DNA of 64,000 bases, from assembly GCA_942493305.1 (NCBI GenBank), contig OW818686.1, forward strand, positions 2,542,001 through 2,606,000, given 5' to 3'. The DNA comes from UBA7672 sp030824255. GTDB lineage: Bacteria; Pseudomonadota; Alphaproteobacteria; Caulobacterales; Hyphomonadaceae. How positions within the stretch are numbered: the stretch's first letter is position 1; the number at the start of each line of letters is the position of its first letter. The notes under the pieces are model-generated. The model was not told the DNA's origin and did not search any database. It saw nothing but the letters and a program-made list of their open reading frames with translations. Positions 7,984 through 16,054 of the stretch are shown one piece after another. The translations under genes and the position numbers were made by a program.

Positions 7984-9567
7984 TCAGTTTCCTCCCAGAA
8001 CCAGCGGCGCCAGCGTCATGCCCGCGATCGTCAGAACGATCAGCGCGCAGAAGTTCATTATCAGGCCGCGTCGGATCATGTACGCCTGCTTCACCTTGCC
8101 GGTGCCGAATGCAATCGCGTTGGACGCGGACCCGACAGGCATCGCAAAACCCATCGAGGCCGCCATCGCCGCCGGCACGATGAAGCTCGCCGCCCCCAGA
8201 GACGGATGGCTCGCCGCCACCGACAGCAGCACCGGCCCCATCAGCGAGATCGTCGCGATGTTCGAGGCAAATTCCGTGATCACGATCACCAGAAGCCCGA
8301 TCAGGAAGATCACGAGAGCCGGATGCAGGCTCGACAGCCCGCCCAGGCCGTTCGCCAGCCAGGGCGACAGTCCTGAAAGGTCCGCCGCCGCCGCCAGCGC
8401 AAGGCCGCCGCCGAACAGCAGCAGAATGCCCCATGGAATTTTCTGCGCATCGGCCCAGATCAGCAGCGGCCGTTGATGCTCGCCGCCTGCCGGTACCATG
8501 AACAGCAGCAGCGCGCCCAGCGTCGCGATCATCGTGTCCACATGGCCACCGTCGATGCGCGCCCCGCCGAGCAGGCTTGCGCTGATCCAGTCAGCAACCA
8601 GCGTCGAGATCATCCAAAGCCCGGCAACGTAGAAAAAGATGATCATCACGCGGGCCTCAGGCTTCGTCAGCGGCCCGAGCTTCGCCAGTTCCTCCCGCAC
8701 GCGCGCCTGCGCTCCTGCCGCGCCCTTGGCGTCCACCTTCAGTCCGCGCGACAGGATGAACCAGGCTATCGGCAGCAGGATCAACACAACCGGCACGCCG
8801 ATCGCCATCCATTGGCCGAACGATACTTCGATGCCTTCATGACGAAGCTGGGTGAGGGCGATGCCGTTGGGTGGCGTGCCTATCGGCGTGGCCAGTCCTC
8901 CGATCGTTGCTGCAAAGGCAACCGCAAGAATCAGGGAGGCGGCAAACTTCGGATCTTCCTTGCCGTTGATGGCTGATCCCGCCGCCACGGACAGCGCCAG
9001 CGGCGTCAGGATCAGCGATGTCGACGTGTTGGAAATCCACATGGAAATGAAAGCCGCTGCGGCGATGAACCCCGCCAGCATCAGGCCGGGCCGCGCCCCG
9101 CCGCGCGCCACCAGCCCGTAGGCGATCCGCGTCGAAAGCCCCCAACGCTCGATGGCGATGCCCAGCAGGAAGCCGCCGATGTAAAGCAGCACGACCGGGT
9201 TCGAATAATATGAGCCGAGATCGCCCAGCCCCAGCAGCCGTGTCGTAACCTCTCCATCGCCAAGTCCCGCCCGGCAGGCGCCCTCGGTCGCGCAGATCAG
9301 CTGCCCGCGCGGCCCCACCGCGACATCTATCCCGATCAGCGGAATGGCGATGATCGGCAGCAGGGCCGTCGCCGCCAGTGGAACGGCCTCGGTGATCCAC
9401 CACGTCGCCATCAGCGCGAGCAGGCCCAGCACAAGCCGCGCCTCCCACGCCAGCCCCTCAAGCGGCAGCAGGATTGCACCCACCGCCAGCATCGGTCCCA
9501 GCCACAGGCCGATGCGCTGCACCTGGCTCGGGCCCTGCGGTGATGCTGTGATGTTGTCTTCGCTCAT
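7984..9567 (-). CDS. SLC13/DASS family sodium:dicarboxylate-type transporter
   Basis: A 527-aa polytopic inner-membrane protein with two repeated SNT/SN signatures, SNTSTSLILTPLALS followed by PIGTPPNGI in the first half, and ASNIATISLMGPVLL followed by PVGSASNAIAFG in the second. These are the sodium- and carboxylate-binding hairpins of the DASS family, which imports di- or tricarboxylates or sulfate. A long hydrophilic segment holding two cysteines (ICATEGAC) sits in an early loop. ATG 9567 has CAGGGGCAGG just upstream; a longer ATG at 9603 lacks a site. It is the first gene of an operon with the CE15-like esterase. Confidence 0.88.
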   Translation of the reverse strand: MSEDNITASPQGPSQVQRIGLWLGPMLAVGAILLPLEGLAWEARLVLGLLALMATWWITEAVPLAATALLPIIAIPLIGIDVAVGPRGQLICATEGACRAGLGDGEVTTRLLGLGDLGSYYSNPVVLLYIGGFLLGIAIERWGLSTRIAYGLVARGGARPGLMLAGFIAAAAFISMWISNTSTSLILTPLALSVAAGSAINGKEDPKFAASLILAVAFAATIGGLATPIGTPPNGIALTQLRHEGIEVSFGQWMAIGVPVVLILLPIAWFILSRGLKVDAKGAAGAQARVREELAKLGPLTKPEARVMIIFFYVAGLWMISTLVADWISASLLGGARIDGGHVDTMIATLGALLLFMVPAGGEHQRPLLIWADAQKIPWGILLLFGGGLALAAAADLSGLSPWLANGLGGLSSLHPALVIFLIGLLVIVITEFASNIATISLMGPVLLSVAASHPSLGAASFIVPAAMAASMGFAMPVGSASNAIAFGTGKVKQAYMIRRGLIMNFCALIVLTIAGMTLAPLVLGGN

Positions 9568-9648
9568 CCTGCCCCTGCCTGAAAGCAGGGCGGACCGTAG
9601 CATGCGACCCCGTGAGGGGAAGGCGAAAGGCGATAACGTCCCCGGCGC

Positions 9649-10146
9649 CTAGAGCGCCCTCACCATGAACACGAGATCGAGCTTCTTCCCGAACTTGCGG
9701 CCTACGCCCTTCAGAAGGCCCTGGACCTCGAAACCCAGCTGCTCGTGCATCGCGATGGAGCCTGCATTCTCGCTGTCGATGCCGCCCACCATCGCCTCCA
9801 GCCCCTTGGCTGTCGCGCGCGCAATCAACTGCTCGAGAAGCGCGCGTCCGATCCCCCGCCGTTGTGCTGCGGGCGCGATATAAACAGAGTGCTCAACCGT
9901 CCGCGCATAGCCAGGAAAATCCCTGAATACGCCGAAGCTGCCATAGCCCAGAACCTGACCCGCATCGTCCAGCGCCACCAGAATGGGGAATCCAGCAGCC
10001 TTGCGCGCACGCATCCACTCGCCCCGTATCTCCAGCGTGGTCTCCGTCTCGGACCAGATGGCGAATGTCTCGCGCACGGCGTGATTGAAGATCGTCACCA
10101 CGCCCGGCAGGTGGCTCTCGTCCGCGTCTACAATCGTCACCGACAC
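9649..10146 (-). CDS. GNAT acetyltransferase, phosphinothricin/MnaT-like
   Basis: A 165-aa acetyltransferase of the Pat/Bar/YncA branch. It opens VTIVDADESHLPGVVTIFNHAV, carries the acetyl-CoA loop APAAQRRGIGRALL, and ends with the conserved GFEVQGLLKGVGRKFGKKLD block. Family members acetylate methionine sulfone/sulfoximine or phosphinothricin. The GTG at 10146 has GGAGG five bases upstream, so the much longer open frame reaching 10389 is not used. It diverges from the acyl-CoA synthetase; the 120 bases between them would hold both promoters. Confidence 0.85.
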   Translation of the reverse strand: MSVTIVDADESHLPGVVTIFNHAVRETFAIWSETETTLEIRGEWMRARKAAGFPILVALDDAGQVLGYGSFGVFRDFPGYARTVEHSVYIAPAAQRRGIGRALLEQLIARATAKGLEAMVGGIDSENAGSIAMHEQLGFEVQGLLKGVGRKFGKKLDLVFMVRAL

Positions 10147-10267
10147 TTCCGCCTCCGATGCTGCGCCGCAGCGTGCATTGCGATCCGCACGCACGGCCCC
10201 TAGCTCAGATTGTCGCGCCATGCGATCTCGAAACGATAGAACAGAAAACGTCTGGGAGCCCGCCGAA

Positions 10268-12013
10268 ATGTCCAGTCCGACCGCCGCCTTTCCGGCCATG
10301 TCCATCGCGCAGTGCAACGCGCTGATGACGGCCCCCGGCGCCAGGTTCGAGCTGGAAGACAAACTCATCAATGGCGTTGTCCTGCACACCTACAAGACCG
10401 CGCCGCTTACCCTGCGCGATATTGTCCTGCAGTCGCGCGACTGGGCGGGGCGCGAATACATCGTCTTTCAGGATGAGCGCATAACCTTCGGCGCTAACCT
10501 GAAAGCGGCCGCCCACCTCGCAATCAAGCTGCGCGACGAGTTCGGCGTGAAGAAGGGCGATCGCGTCGCCGTCGTGATGCGCAACTACCCGCAATGGCCC
10601 GTGGCCTTCTTCGCTCCGCTCCTGATTGGCGCCATCTCCACCCCGCTCAACTCCTGGTGGACAGGGGAGGAGCTGGAATACGGCCTCGCTGACTCGGGCG
10701 CGAAAGTCGCCATTGTCGATCCGGAAAAGCTTGAGCGCATCCGCGATCACCTGCCGAAGCTTACCCAGCTCAAGACCGTCATCGTCGCACGCGGTGGTGA
10801 TGATGAGGCAGCGCCGAGCATCGTCTCGATGGAAAAGCTGGTTGGTCCCGCCAGGTCCTGGGCCAACCTGCCGGACATCGCCGCTCCGGAAGCCGACATT
10901 GGTCCCGATGACGACGCCACCATCATGTACACGTCCGGCACCACCGGAAAACCCAAAGGCGCGCTCGCCTCGCATCGCGCCATCATCTCGAATGTCTATA
11001 ATGGCATGTCATGCCAGGCGCGCCACTTCCTCCGCCAGGGACAGCCGCCGCCGGTCCGCGACCCGAAGGTCGATCCCCAGCGCATCGCGTTGCTCGCCAT
11101 CCCGTTCTTTCACGCAACGGGCGCCTTCTCGAACCTCGTCCCCGCCATCATGAACGCTGACAAGATCGTCACCATGTTCAAGTGGGATCCGGGCGAGGCG
11201 CTGGAGATCATCCAGAATGAGAAGATCACCACGATCGGCGGTGTCCCCGCAATCGCGTGGCAGGTGCTCGAACACCCCGATCGCGACAAGTACGACCTCT
11301 CTTCCATCACCATCGTCGGTTATGGCGGCGCCCCCTCCGCCCCGGCCCTTGTCGCCACAATCAAGAAGCGCTTCCCGGACGCCATCCCGTCAAACGGCTG
11401 GGGCATGACCGAAACCTGCGCCGCATCCTGCGTGAATTTCGGCAAGGACTACGAACTGCGTCCGGATTCCTGCGGCGCGCCGTCCGTCGCGATGGATTTC
11501 AGGATCGTCGGAGAAAAAGGCGAGACGCTTGGCCCGAACCAGATCGGCGAGTTGTGGGTCAAGGGTCCCAACAACTGCAAGCTCTACTGGAACAAGCCCG
11601 AAGCCACCGCGAAGACCTATATCGATGGCTGGGTCGTCACCGGCGACGTGGGCCGCATGGACGAGGAAGGCTTCGTCTTCCTGACCGACCGCGCGAAGGA
11701 CATGCTCATCCGCGGCGGCGAGAACATCTACTGCATCGAGGTCGAGAACGCCCTCTACGAACATCCCGCCATCATGGACGCGGCTATCGTGGGCATTCCG
11801 CACAAGGTGCTGGGCGAAGAAGTCGGCGCCGTGGTGCAGGTGAAGCCTGACATGAACGTCACCCAGGACGAGCTGCGTCAGTTCACTGCCCAGAAGATCG
11901 CGGCGTTCAAGGTCCCCGTCGAAATCCAGATCCAGCGCGAACCGCTGCCGCGTAACGCTAACGGCAAGATCATGAAGAACGAGCTGCGCACCCGCTTCAG
12001 CCCTCGAAGCTAG
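10268..12013 (+). CDS. Acyl-CoA synthetase (class I adenylate-forming enzyme)
   Basis: A 581-aa AMP-forming ligase that activates a carboxylic acid to its CoA thioester. The phosphate-binding loop MYTSGTTGKPKG, the GWGMTET adenine motif, the GWVVTGDVG hinge-aspartate motif, DRAKDMLIRGGENIY and the C-terminal catalytic lysine in RNANGKIMKNEL are all present. The sequence suggests a medium/long-chain or aromatic acyl-CoA synthetase; chain-length preference cannot be read. The start is taken as ATG 10268, with an in-frame ATG at 10298 as an alternative; the extension to 10085 overlaps the divergent GNAT gene and is rejected. Confidence 0.9.
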   Translation: MSSPTAAFPAMSIAQCNALMTAPGARFELEDKLINGVVLHTYKTAPLTLRDIVLQSRDWAGREYIVFQDERITFGANLKAAAHLAIKLRDEFGVKKGDRVAVVMRNYPQWPVAFFAPLLIGAISTPLNSWWTGEELEYGLADSGAKVAIVDPEKLERIRDHLPKLTQLKTVIVARGGDDEAAPSIVSMEKLVGPARSWANLPDIAAPEADIGPDDDATIMYTSGTTGKPKGALASHRAIISNVYNGMSCQARHFLRQGQPPPVRDPKVDPQRIALLAIPFFHATGAFSNLVPAIMNADKIVTMFKWDPGEALEIIQNEKITTIGGVPAIAWQVLEHPDRDKYDLSSITIVGYGGAPSAPALVATIKKRFPDAIPSNGWGMTETCAASCVNFGKDYELRPDSCGAPSVAMDFRIVGEKGETLGPNQIGELWVKGPNNCKLYWNKPEATAKTYIDGWVVTGDVGRMDEEGFVFLTDRAKDMLIRGGENIYCIEVENALYEHPAIMDAAIVGIPHKVLGEEVGAVVQVKPDMNVTQDELRQFTAQKIAAFKVPVEIQIQREPLPRNANGKIMKNELRTRFSPRS

Positions 12014-12149
12014 GCGCTGACGGTGCGAACCGTTCCGTCGTTTGCCTGAGAAAGTCCATTGTCGTCAGACGGTTGGCGGAGTCCGAGTTTCATTGAAACC
12101 CTCGCCTGTGGCGTGCGTTCCCTTCTGGCACAGGAACGAGGGACAACGC

Positions 12150-12374
12150 ATGAGCCGCACAGCACTCTGGTCAGTTTTGGTTTTCACCGTGTTTGCTTTT
12201 GCCACGGCAATCATCTTCTTCTGGATCCGTGACGGATCCCTCCGCGAAGCCGGCGCCTCCATGGACAGCCTGCTCAGCCAGACTGGCACTAACATCTCGG
12301 AGACAACGGGCGAGATTGCTGACTCGACCGGTGAAGCGATTGACCGCGCAACCGACGGCGACGACCGCACCTGA
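12150..12374 (+). CDS. Small single-pass membrane protein, paralogue A
   Basis: A 74-aa protein with one N-terminal transmembrane helix (ALWSVLVFTVFAFATAIIFFWI) followed by RDGSLREAGASMDSLL and an acidic, Thr/Ser-rich amphipathic tail ending ATDGDDRT. No known domain. ATG 12150 is preceded by GAGGGA. The next gene repeats the same plan (one helix, W-x-RDGSL-x-x-AG, tail ending ATDGxDxT), so the two are tandem paralogues, probably co-transcribed with a 36-base gap. Function unknown; the tail has the look of an apolipophorin/YtxH-like amphipathic helix. Confidence 0.75.
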   Translation: MSRTALWSVLVFTVFAFATAIIFFWIRDGSLREAGASMDSLLSQTGTNISETTGEIADSTGEAIDRATDGDDRT

Positions 12375-12410
12375 TCTCTCACTGCCGCATCTCTTTGATG
12401 GAGAACTATC

Positions 12411-12638
12411 ATGCGCATTCTTGGCGCGCTCGTCGTGATCGTTGCCGTAGGCTTCATCGCCTTCATGGGCTTCTACTGGATGCGTGATGGATCGCTGGAA
12501 AGCGCCGGCCGCCAGATGGACGAAAATCTTGAAGGCATCGACCGCACGACCGAGCCGCTGCAAGAGTCGCTGGGCGAAGTTGGCGACGGCATCAAGGAAA
12601 CCGTCGACAACGCCACGGATGGCAATGACGGGACCTAG
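12411..12638 (+). CDS. Small single-pass membrane protein, paralogue B
   Basis: A 75-aa protein with a helix ILGALVVIVAVGFIAFMGFYWM, then RDGSLESAGRQMDENLEG and an acidic tail ending in ATDGNDGT. It aligns with the preceding 74-aa protein over the helix end, the RDGSL box and the last residues. Upstream sequence TTTGATGGAGAACTATC gives a GGAG ribosome site 7-8 bases before ATG 12411. The last four bases overlap the convergent zntB gene. No family is recognised. Confidence 0.75.
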   Translation: MRILGALVVIVAVGFIAFMGFYWMRDGSLESAGRQMDENLEGIDRTTEPLQESLGEVGDGIKETVDNATDGNDGT

Positions 12639-13675
12639 ATCCAGCGCCGCCATTTGAGGAACACAAGAACGCCCACGCCGAGCAGCCCTGTCACAAGAAC
12701 GACGAGCCCGAATGACCAGGGCTCGTCGGCCCATGGTATGCCTGCAAGGTTCATCCCCAGCAGGCCCGTGACGTAAGACAGCGGAAGAAAGATGGCCGAT
12801 ACGATCGACAGCGCGAGCAGGCGCTGGTTGAGTGTTTCCTGTCGCTGGCCCACCACCTGGTCCTGGAGCACGCCAGCGCGGTCCCGTATCGAATCCAGCT
12901 CTTCGGAGATGCGGAGGATGTGGTCGGACGTGTCCCGTAGCTCCAGCTGGTCAGTCTCACTGAATGCCGGCGCGCCGGTGCGGTGCATCCGCGTTTCGCG
13001 CATGAGTTGGCTCATGGCTTCGGTCTGCGGCTGGACGTAACGGCGGAGCACAAGGATCGTCCGGCGAAATTCTGCTAGGTCACGGGGAGACAGGCGGCCA
13101 TGCCCCTCCAGCATGATGTCCTCAAACTCGTCAGCCTCTTCCTTGAGCTGCTCAACGACCGGATCGATGTAATCAACCAGCTTCGCCGCGATTCGCGCCA
13201 GCAATTGCCCCGGTGACTCCGGTGCGTCCCGTCCGATCTCCTCACGCACCTCGTGAATGGCTTTCACGGGATAGGAGCGCATGGAAATGATCAGGTTGGT
13301 CGTCGCCCACACGCGCACCGAGATCATGTCCTCGGGCTCGGCGCCAGGGTTGTGGTTGATTCCGCGCAGGTTCAGCAGCAAGCCATCTTCATAGGCTGCA
13401 CAGCGCGGCCGCGTTTCGGATTGCAGCAGGGATGCGATGGCTGTCTCGTCGAGATGGCTGGATTCTTCCAGCCAGTCGCGCGTCTCATCGGAAAGCCTGT
13501 TGAAATGCAGCCAGCGCCAGCCCTCTTCCGGGCAGGCGGCCGTCGGCTTCAGCGCGCCCCAGTCCACTTTCTCGATTCCGCCATCAGCACGAAAGTTGAA
13601 GCCGAAGATAAATCCTTCGGCGTTCGGCTCCGTATGGTCATTGCGTTCGATTGGCGAAATCGGCATGGGCGACAA
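12635..13675 (-). CDS. zntB: CorA-superfamily ZntB-like divalent cation transporter
   Basis: A 346-aa member of the CorA/ZntB family: a large cytoplasmic N-terminal alpha/beta domain, a long stalk helix region (EELDSIRDRAGVLQDQVVGQ) and two C-terminal membrane helices. The signature between the helices reads GMNLAGIP, the CorA GMN motif, and the residues around it (TGLLGMNLAGIPW) are the pattern common in proteobacterial ZntB. ZntB moves zinc; the substrate cannot be fixed from sequence alone. Convergent with the paralogue B gene, and its start faces the sodC end about 60 bases away. Confidence 0.88.
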   Translation of the reverse strand: MSPMPISPIERNDHTEPNAEGFIFGFNFRADGGIEKVDWGALKPTAACPEEGWRWLHFNRLSDETRDWLEESSHLDETAIASLLQSETRPRCAAYEDGLLLNLRGINHNPGAEPEDMISVRVWATTNLIISMRSYPVKAIHEVREEIGRDAPESPGQLLARIAAKLVDYIDPVVEQLKEEADEFEDIMLEGHGRLSPRDLAEFRRTILVLRRYVQPQTEAMSQLMRETRMHRTGAPAFSETDQLELRDTSDHILRISEELDSIRDRAGVLQDQVVGQRQETLNQRLLALSIVSAIFLPLSYVTGLLGMNLAGIPWADEPWSFGLVVLVTGLLGVGVLVFLKWRRWI

Positions 13676-13735
13676 CTCATCTGTCTCGCCCGCTTCTAGA
13701 ACGGTTTGTGCGGAGGCCGCTAGGCCCCCGGCAGC

Positions 13736-14281
13736 CTATTGCCGGACGCTAGCGCAAGCTATGCGATCGCCGGAATTGCCCAGCGGCTGGCTGCTGTGAT
13801 CGTCGGGATTGGAGTGGATTACCAGAGCCGACCCATCCGCATCCTGCAACTCGGACAGGGTGACGAGGTTGGTAAAGATCTCGGCTGACGCAGACCCGTC
13901 GCCCGCTGCAGAAATATTGGGCAGGTCGCCATTCTCCGGCCCATGTACATAGAGCAGGCCGTGATTGGTGCTGCTGGTCTTGATGTGTGCGCCTGCATGC
14001 TCGAACTTTGCAGTGTCCGTGCAATCGCCGATCGCATGCAGATGCGTTCCATGCCAGCCCGGCGACAGACCGCCTGCGCCTACGATGATGCGGATCAGCA
14101 CGCCTGTCGGTCCCGGCGTGAATTGTGTCCTGCCGATTTCTGTCCCGGAATTGTTGATGATGGACGCTTCGATCGGAGGGCTGCCCGTCGGCTGGGTAGC
14201 GGTCGGCGGCGGATCCTGTTCGGACGTAGCGCAAGCTGCGGCGCACGCAAGAAAGACAGCCAGTCCGGTCGCTCGCAGCAT
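13736..14281 (-). CDS. sodC: Cu/Zn superoxide dismutase, predicted lipoprotein
   Basis: Periplasmic enzyme that dismutates superoxide. The 181-aa chain has a lipobox-like LACAAAC at its N-terminus, the copper-ligand segment HGTHLHAIGDC with the disulfide cysteine, the zinc-loop HAGAHIKTSSTNHG and a C-terminal segment holding IHSNPDDHSS and GDRIACA (second disulfide cysteine). ATG 14281 is preceded by AAAGGAT at seven bases, better than an upstream ATG at 14305. The usual zinc-loop Lys-Lys before HG is replaced by Thr-Asn, otherwise ligands look intact. It diverges from tlyA across 81 bases. Confidence 0.88.
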   Translation of the reverse strand: MLRATGLAVFLACAAACATSEQDPPPTATQPTGSPPIEASIINNSGTEIGRTQFTPGPTGVLIRIIVGAGGLSPGWHGTHLHAIGDCTDTAKFEHAGAHIKTSSTNHGLLYVHGPENGDLPNISAAGDGSASAEIFTNLVTLSELQDADGSALVIHSNPDDHSSQPLGNSGDRIACASVRQ

Positions 14282-14362
14282 CAGACATCCTTTCGCTTGC
14301 CGCAAAGAAGCGGCTGCCGTCTAAAGGCTTCAGATCGATGGCGGTTCCCCTTTGGCCCGGTG

Positions 14363-15121
14363 ATGAGCAGAGAAGACGACAGCGGCAGCAAGGACACGCG
14401 ACGGCTGGACGTCGAGCTTGTCCGCCGTGGTCTTGCGCCATCTCGCGCGCAGGCCAGCGAAGCGATTGCCGCCGGCAAGGTTCGCGTCGGTGGCGCCGTC
14501 GCATCAAAGCCGGGCCTGCAGGTGAGCGTCGACGCCTTGATCGAGGCGGCGCAACTTCATCCCTGGGTCTCGCGCGGCGGGGTCAAGCTGGCCCACGCGC
14601 TTGACGTCTTCAGCGTCGATGTATCGGCGCAACATTGTCTCGACCTGGGCTCCTCAACCGGCGGGTTTACGGATGTGCTGTTGTCTCGCGGCGCGCGTAA
14701 AGTCGTCGCAGTCGATGTGGGCGTGGGTCAGCTTCACCCGCGCCTGCGTTCCGATTCTCGTGTCCATTCGCTTGAATCGACCGATGCCCGCAGCCTCGAT
14801 GCTGCGGCAGTGCTGGAGCCGCCGATGATCATCGTCTGCGATGCCAGTTTCATAAGCCTGTCGAAGCTGCTGCAGCGTCCGCTGGAACTGGCCGCTCCTG
14901 GCGCGCGATTTATAGGCCTGTTCAAACCCCAATTTGAGGTTGGCCGCGAGCATGTGGGGAAGGGCGGCATCGTCAGCGACAACGCGGCGACAACTTCGGC
15001 GCAGGAGCGGCTGATCGGATGGTTGCAGCAGAGGGGGTGGTCTGTGGAAAATTGGGCTGAAAGTCCAATCCACGGCGGCGACGGCAATCGCGAATGGCTT
15101 TTCGTCGCGAAGAACGCCTGA
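14363..15121 (+). CDS. tlyA: TlyA family rRNA 2'-O-methyltransferase
   Basis: A 252-aa protein with an N-terminal S4 RNA-binding domain (RLDVELVRRGLAPSRAQASE, then GKVRVGG) and an FtsJ/RrmJ-type SAM methyltransferase domain with LDLGSSTGGFTDVLL as motif I. TlyA homologues 2'-O-methylate 16S C1409 and 23S C1920 (E. coli numbering) and were once called hemolysins; drug sensitivity to capreomycin depends on them. FKPQFEVGR carries the catalytic lysine of the K-D-K-E set. ATG 14363 was chosen; the frame is open much further back, over sodC, but that part is a shadow. Confidence 0.9.
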   Translation: MSREDDSGSKDTRRLDVELVRRGLAPSRAQASEAIAAGKVRVGGAVASKPGLQVSVDALIEAAQLHPWVSRGGVKLAHALDVFSVDVSAQHCLDLGSSTGGFTDVLLSRGARKVVAVDVGVGQLHPRLRSDSRVHSLESTDARSLDAAAVLEPPMIIVCDASFISLSKLLQRPLELAAPGARFIGLFKPQFEVGREHVGKGGIVSDNAATTSAQERLIGWLQQRGWSVENWAESPIHGGDGNREWLFVAKNA

Positions 15122-15241
15122 AATTCTGTCCCGCCAAACGCATACTGATTTTATGAAAATCAATCGCGCAGGGTGTCATTTCGATGCTGGGCGACAGGTC
15201 TGCGCGGGGGAACGGATTACCTAAATTAAGCACCTGAATCA

Positions 15242-15308
15242 GATGGACCGCACTACTTGCGCAGCGCGGTCCATCCTCACAGGCCCTGGGTTGGGGGGAC
15301 GGGCCTGT
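15242..15308. terminator. Two tandem hairpins between convergent genes
   Basis: In the 233-base gap between tlyA and the convergent glycine-zipper gene, GATGGACCGC (15242-15251) pairs with 15266-15275 over ten bases, and ACAGGCCC (15279-15286) pairs with 15301-15308 over eight. Neither has a clear T-tract. A double hairpin between converging genes suggests bidirectional transcription stopping or a short structured RNA. Confidence 0.5.
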
Positions 15309-15354
15309 CCCTTGAAGACTGCCACCGACCCCGCATCGTGGAGGCGATCGCAAC

Positions 15355-15969
15355 CTAATCCCTTATCTGCCAATCACCCGTGCGCGGATTCCGGCAGACA
15401 TGCACGGGACGGTGTACTTCAGATCCGTCCGGCAAGCGCGTGACTTGAGTTGCGTCCTTGCAGCCCGGCCCCGCGAAATCGAGGTCGGAGTTATACGAGC
15501 CGTAGTCTCCCCCGTCCAGCGGAGGCTGATTCCCATAGTGTGGCGCAGTGTCGCCATACCGGTATCCAGAATGTCCGGAGTCCGGCGCGTAGCCATAGTC
15601 GTCGTCACGGGAACGATAGTCGCGGTCATCACTGTAATAGGGGCCGCCGTAATTGGGATTCGGATCGTAGCCCGATGCCGAACCATAACCCCGGTCCGAG
15701 GGATAAGCGCGTCGGCAATCGGTGGCGCTGCCGCCCACGCCTGCGCCAATCATACCCCCAACAATCGCGCCGACCGCAGTGCCGTCGCCGCGATGTCCGC
15801 GCGCCGCGACGTTGCTGCCAAGAACGCCGCCGAGAATGCTGCCCACAACTGCGGCGCCGACCTGATTGTTGGCGCGCACGTCCTGACAGCTACGCCCGTA
15901 TCCCTGCGCAAATGCCGGCATGGCCGTCGCTGCGAGGGCGGTGAGGACGAGAAGTGTCTTGATCCGCAT
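15355..15969 (-). CDS. Secreted glycine-zipper protein
   Basis: A 204-aa exported protein with a Sec signal peptide (LLVLTALAATAMPAFAQ). Two glycine-zipper stretches follow, VGAAVVGSILGGVLGSNVAA and VGAIVGGMIGAGVGG, typical of outer-membrane-associated or pore-forming glycine-zipper proteins. The second half is a low-complexity Tyr/Asp/Gly/Ser-rich segment (DRDYRSRDDDYGY-like) and it ends with a short cysteine-bracketed module (GCKDATQVTRLPDG to HVCRNPRTGDW). ATG 15969 is the start; open frame upstream of it is non-coding. Similar proteins are common in Alphaproteobacteria, function unknown. Confidence 0.75.
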   Translation of the reverse strand: MRIKTLLVLTALAATAMPAFAQGYGRSCQDVRANNQVGAAVVGSILGGVLGSNVAARGHRGDGTAVGAIVGGMIGAGVGGSATDCRRAYPSDRGYGSASGYDPNPNYGGPYYSDDRDYRSRDDDYGYAPDSGHSGYRYGDTAPHYGNQPPLDGGDYGSYNSDLDFAGPGCKDATQVTRLPDGSEVHRPVHVCRNPRTGDWQIRD

Positions 15970-16054
15970 GGTGAATACTCCGGGCCGCATTGGGCCAGCA
16001 TTCAGCATCCGTCTTGCCACCTGAACGGGAGCTGAAGGGTCTGTTGGCGAACGT

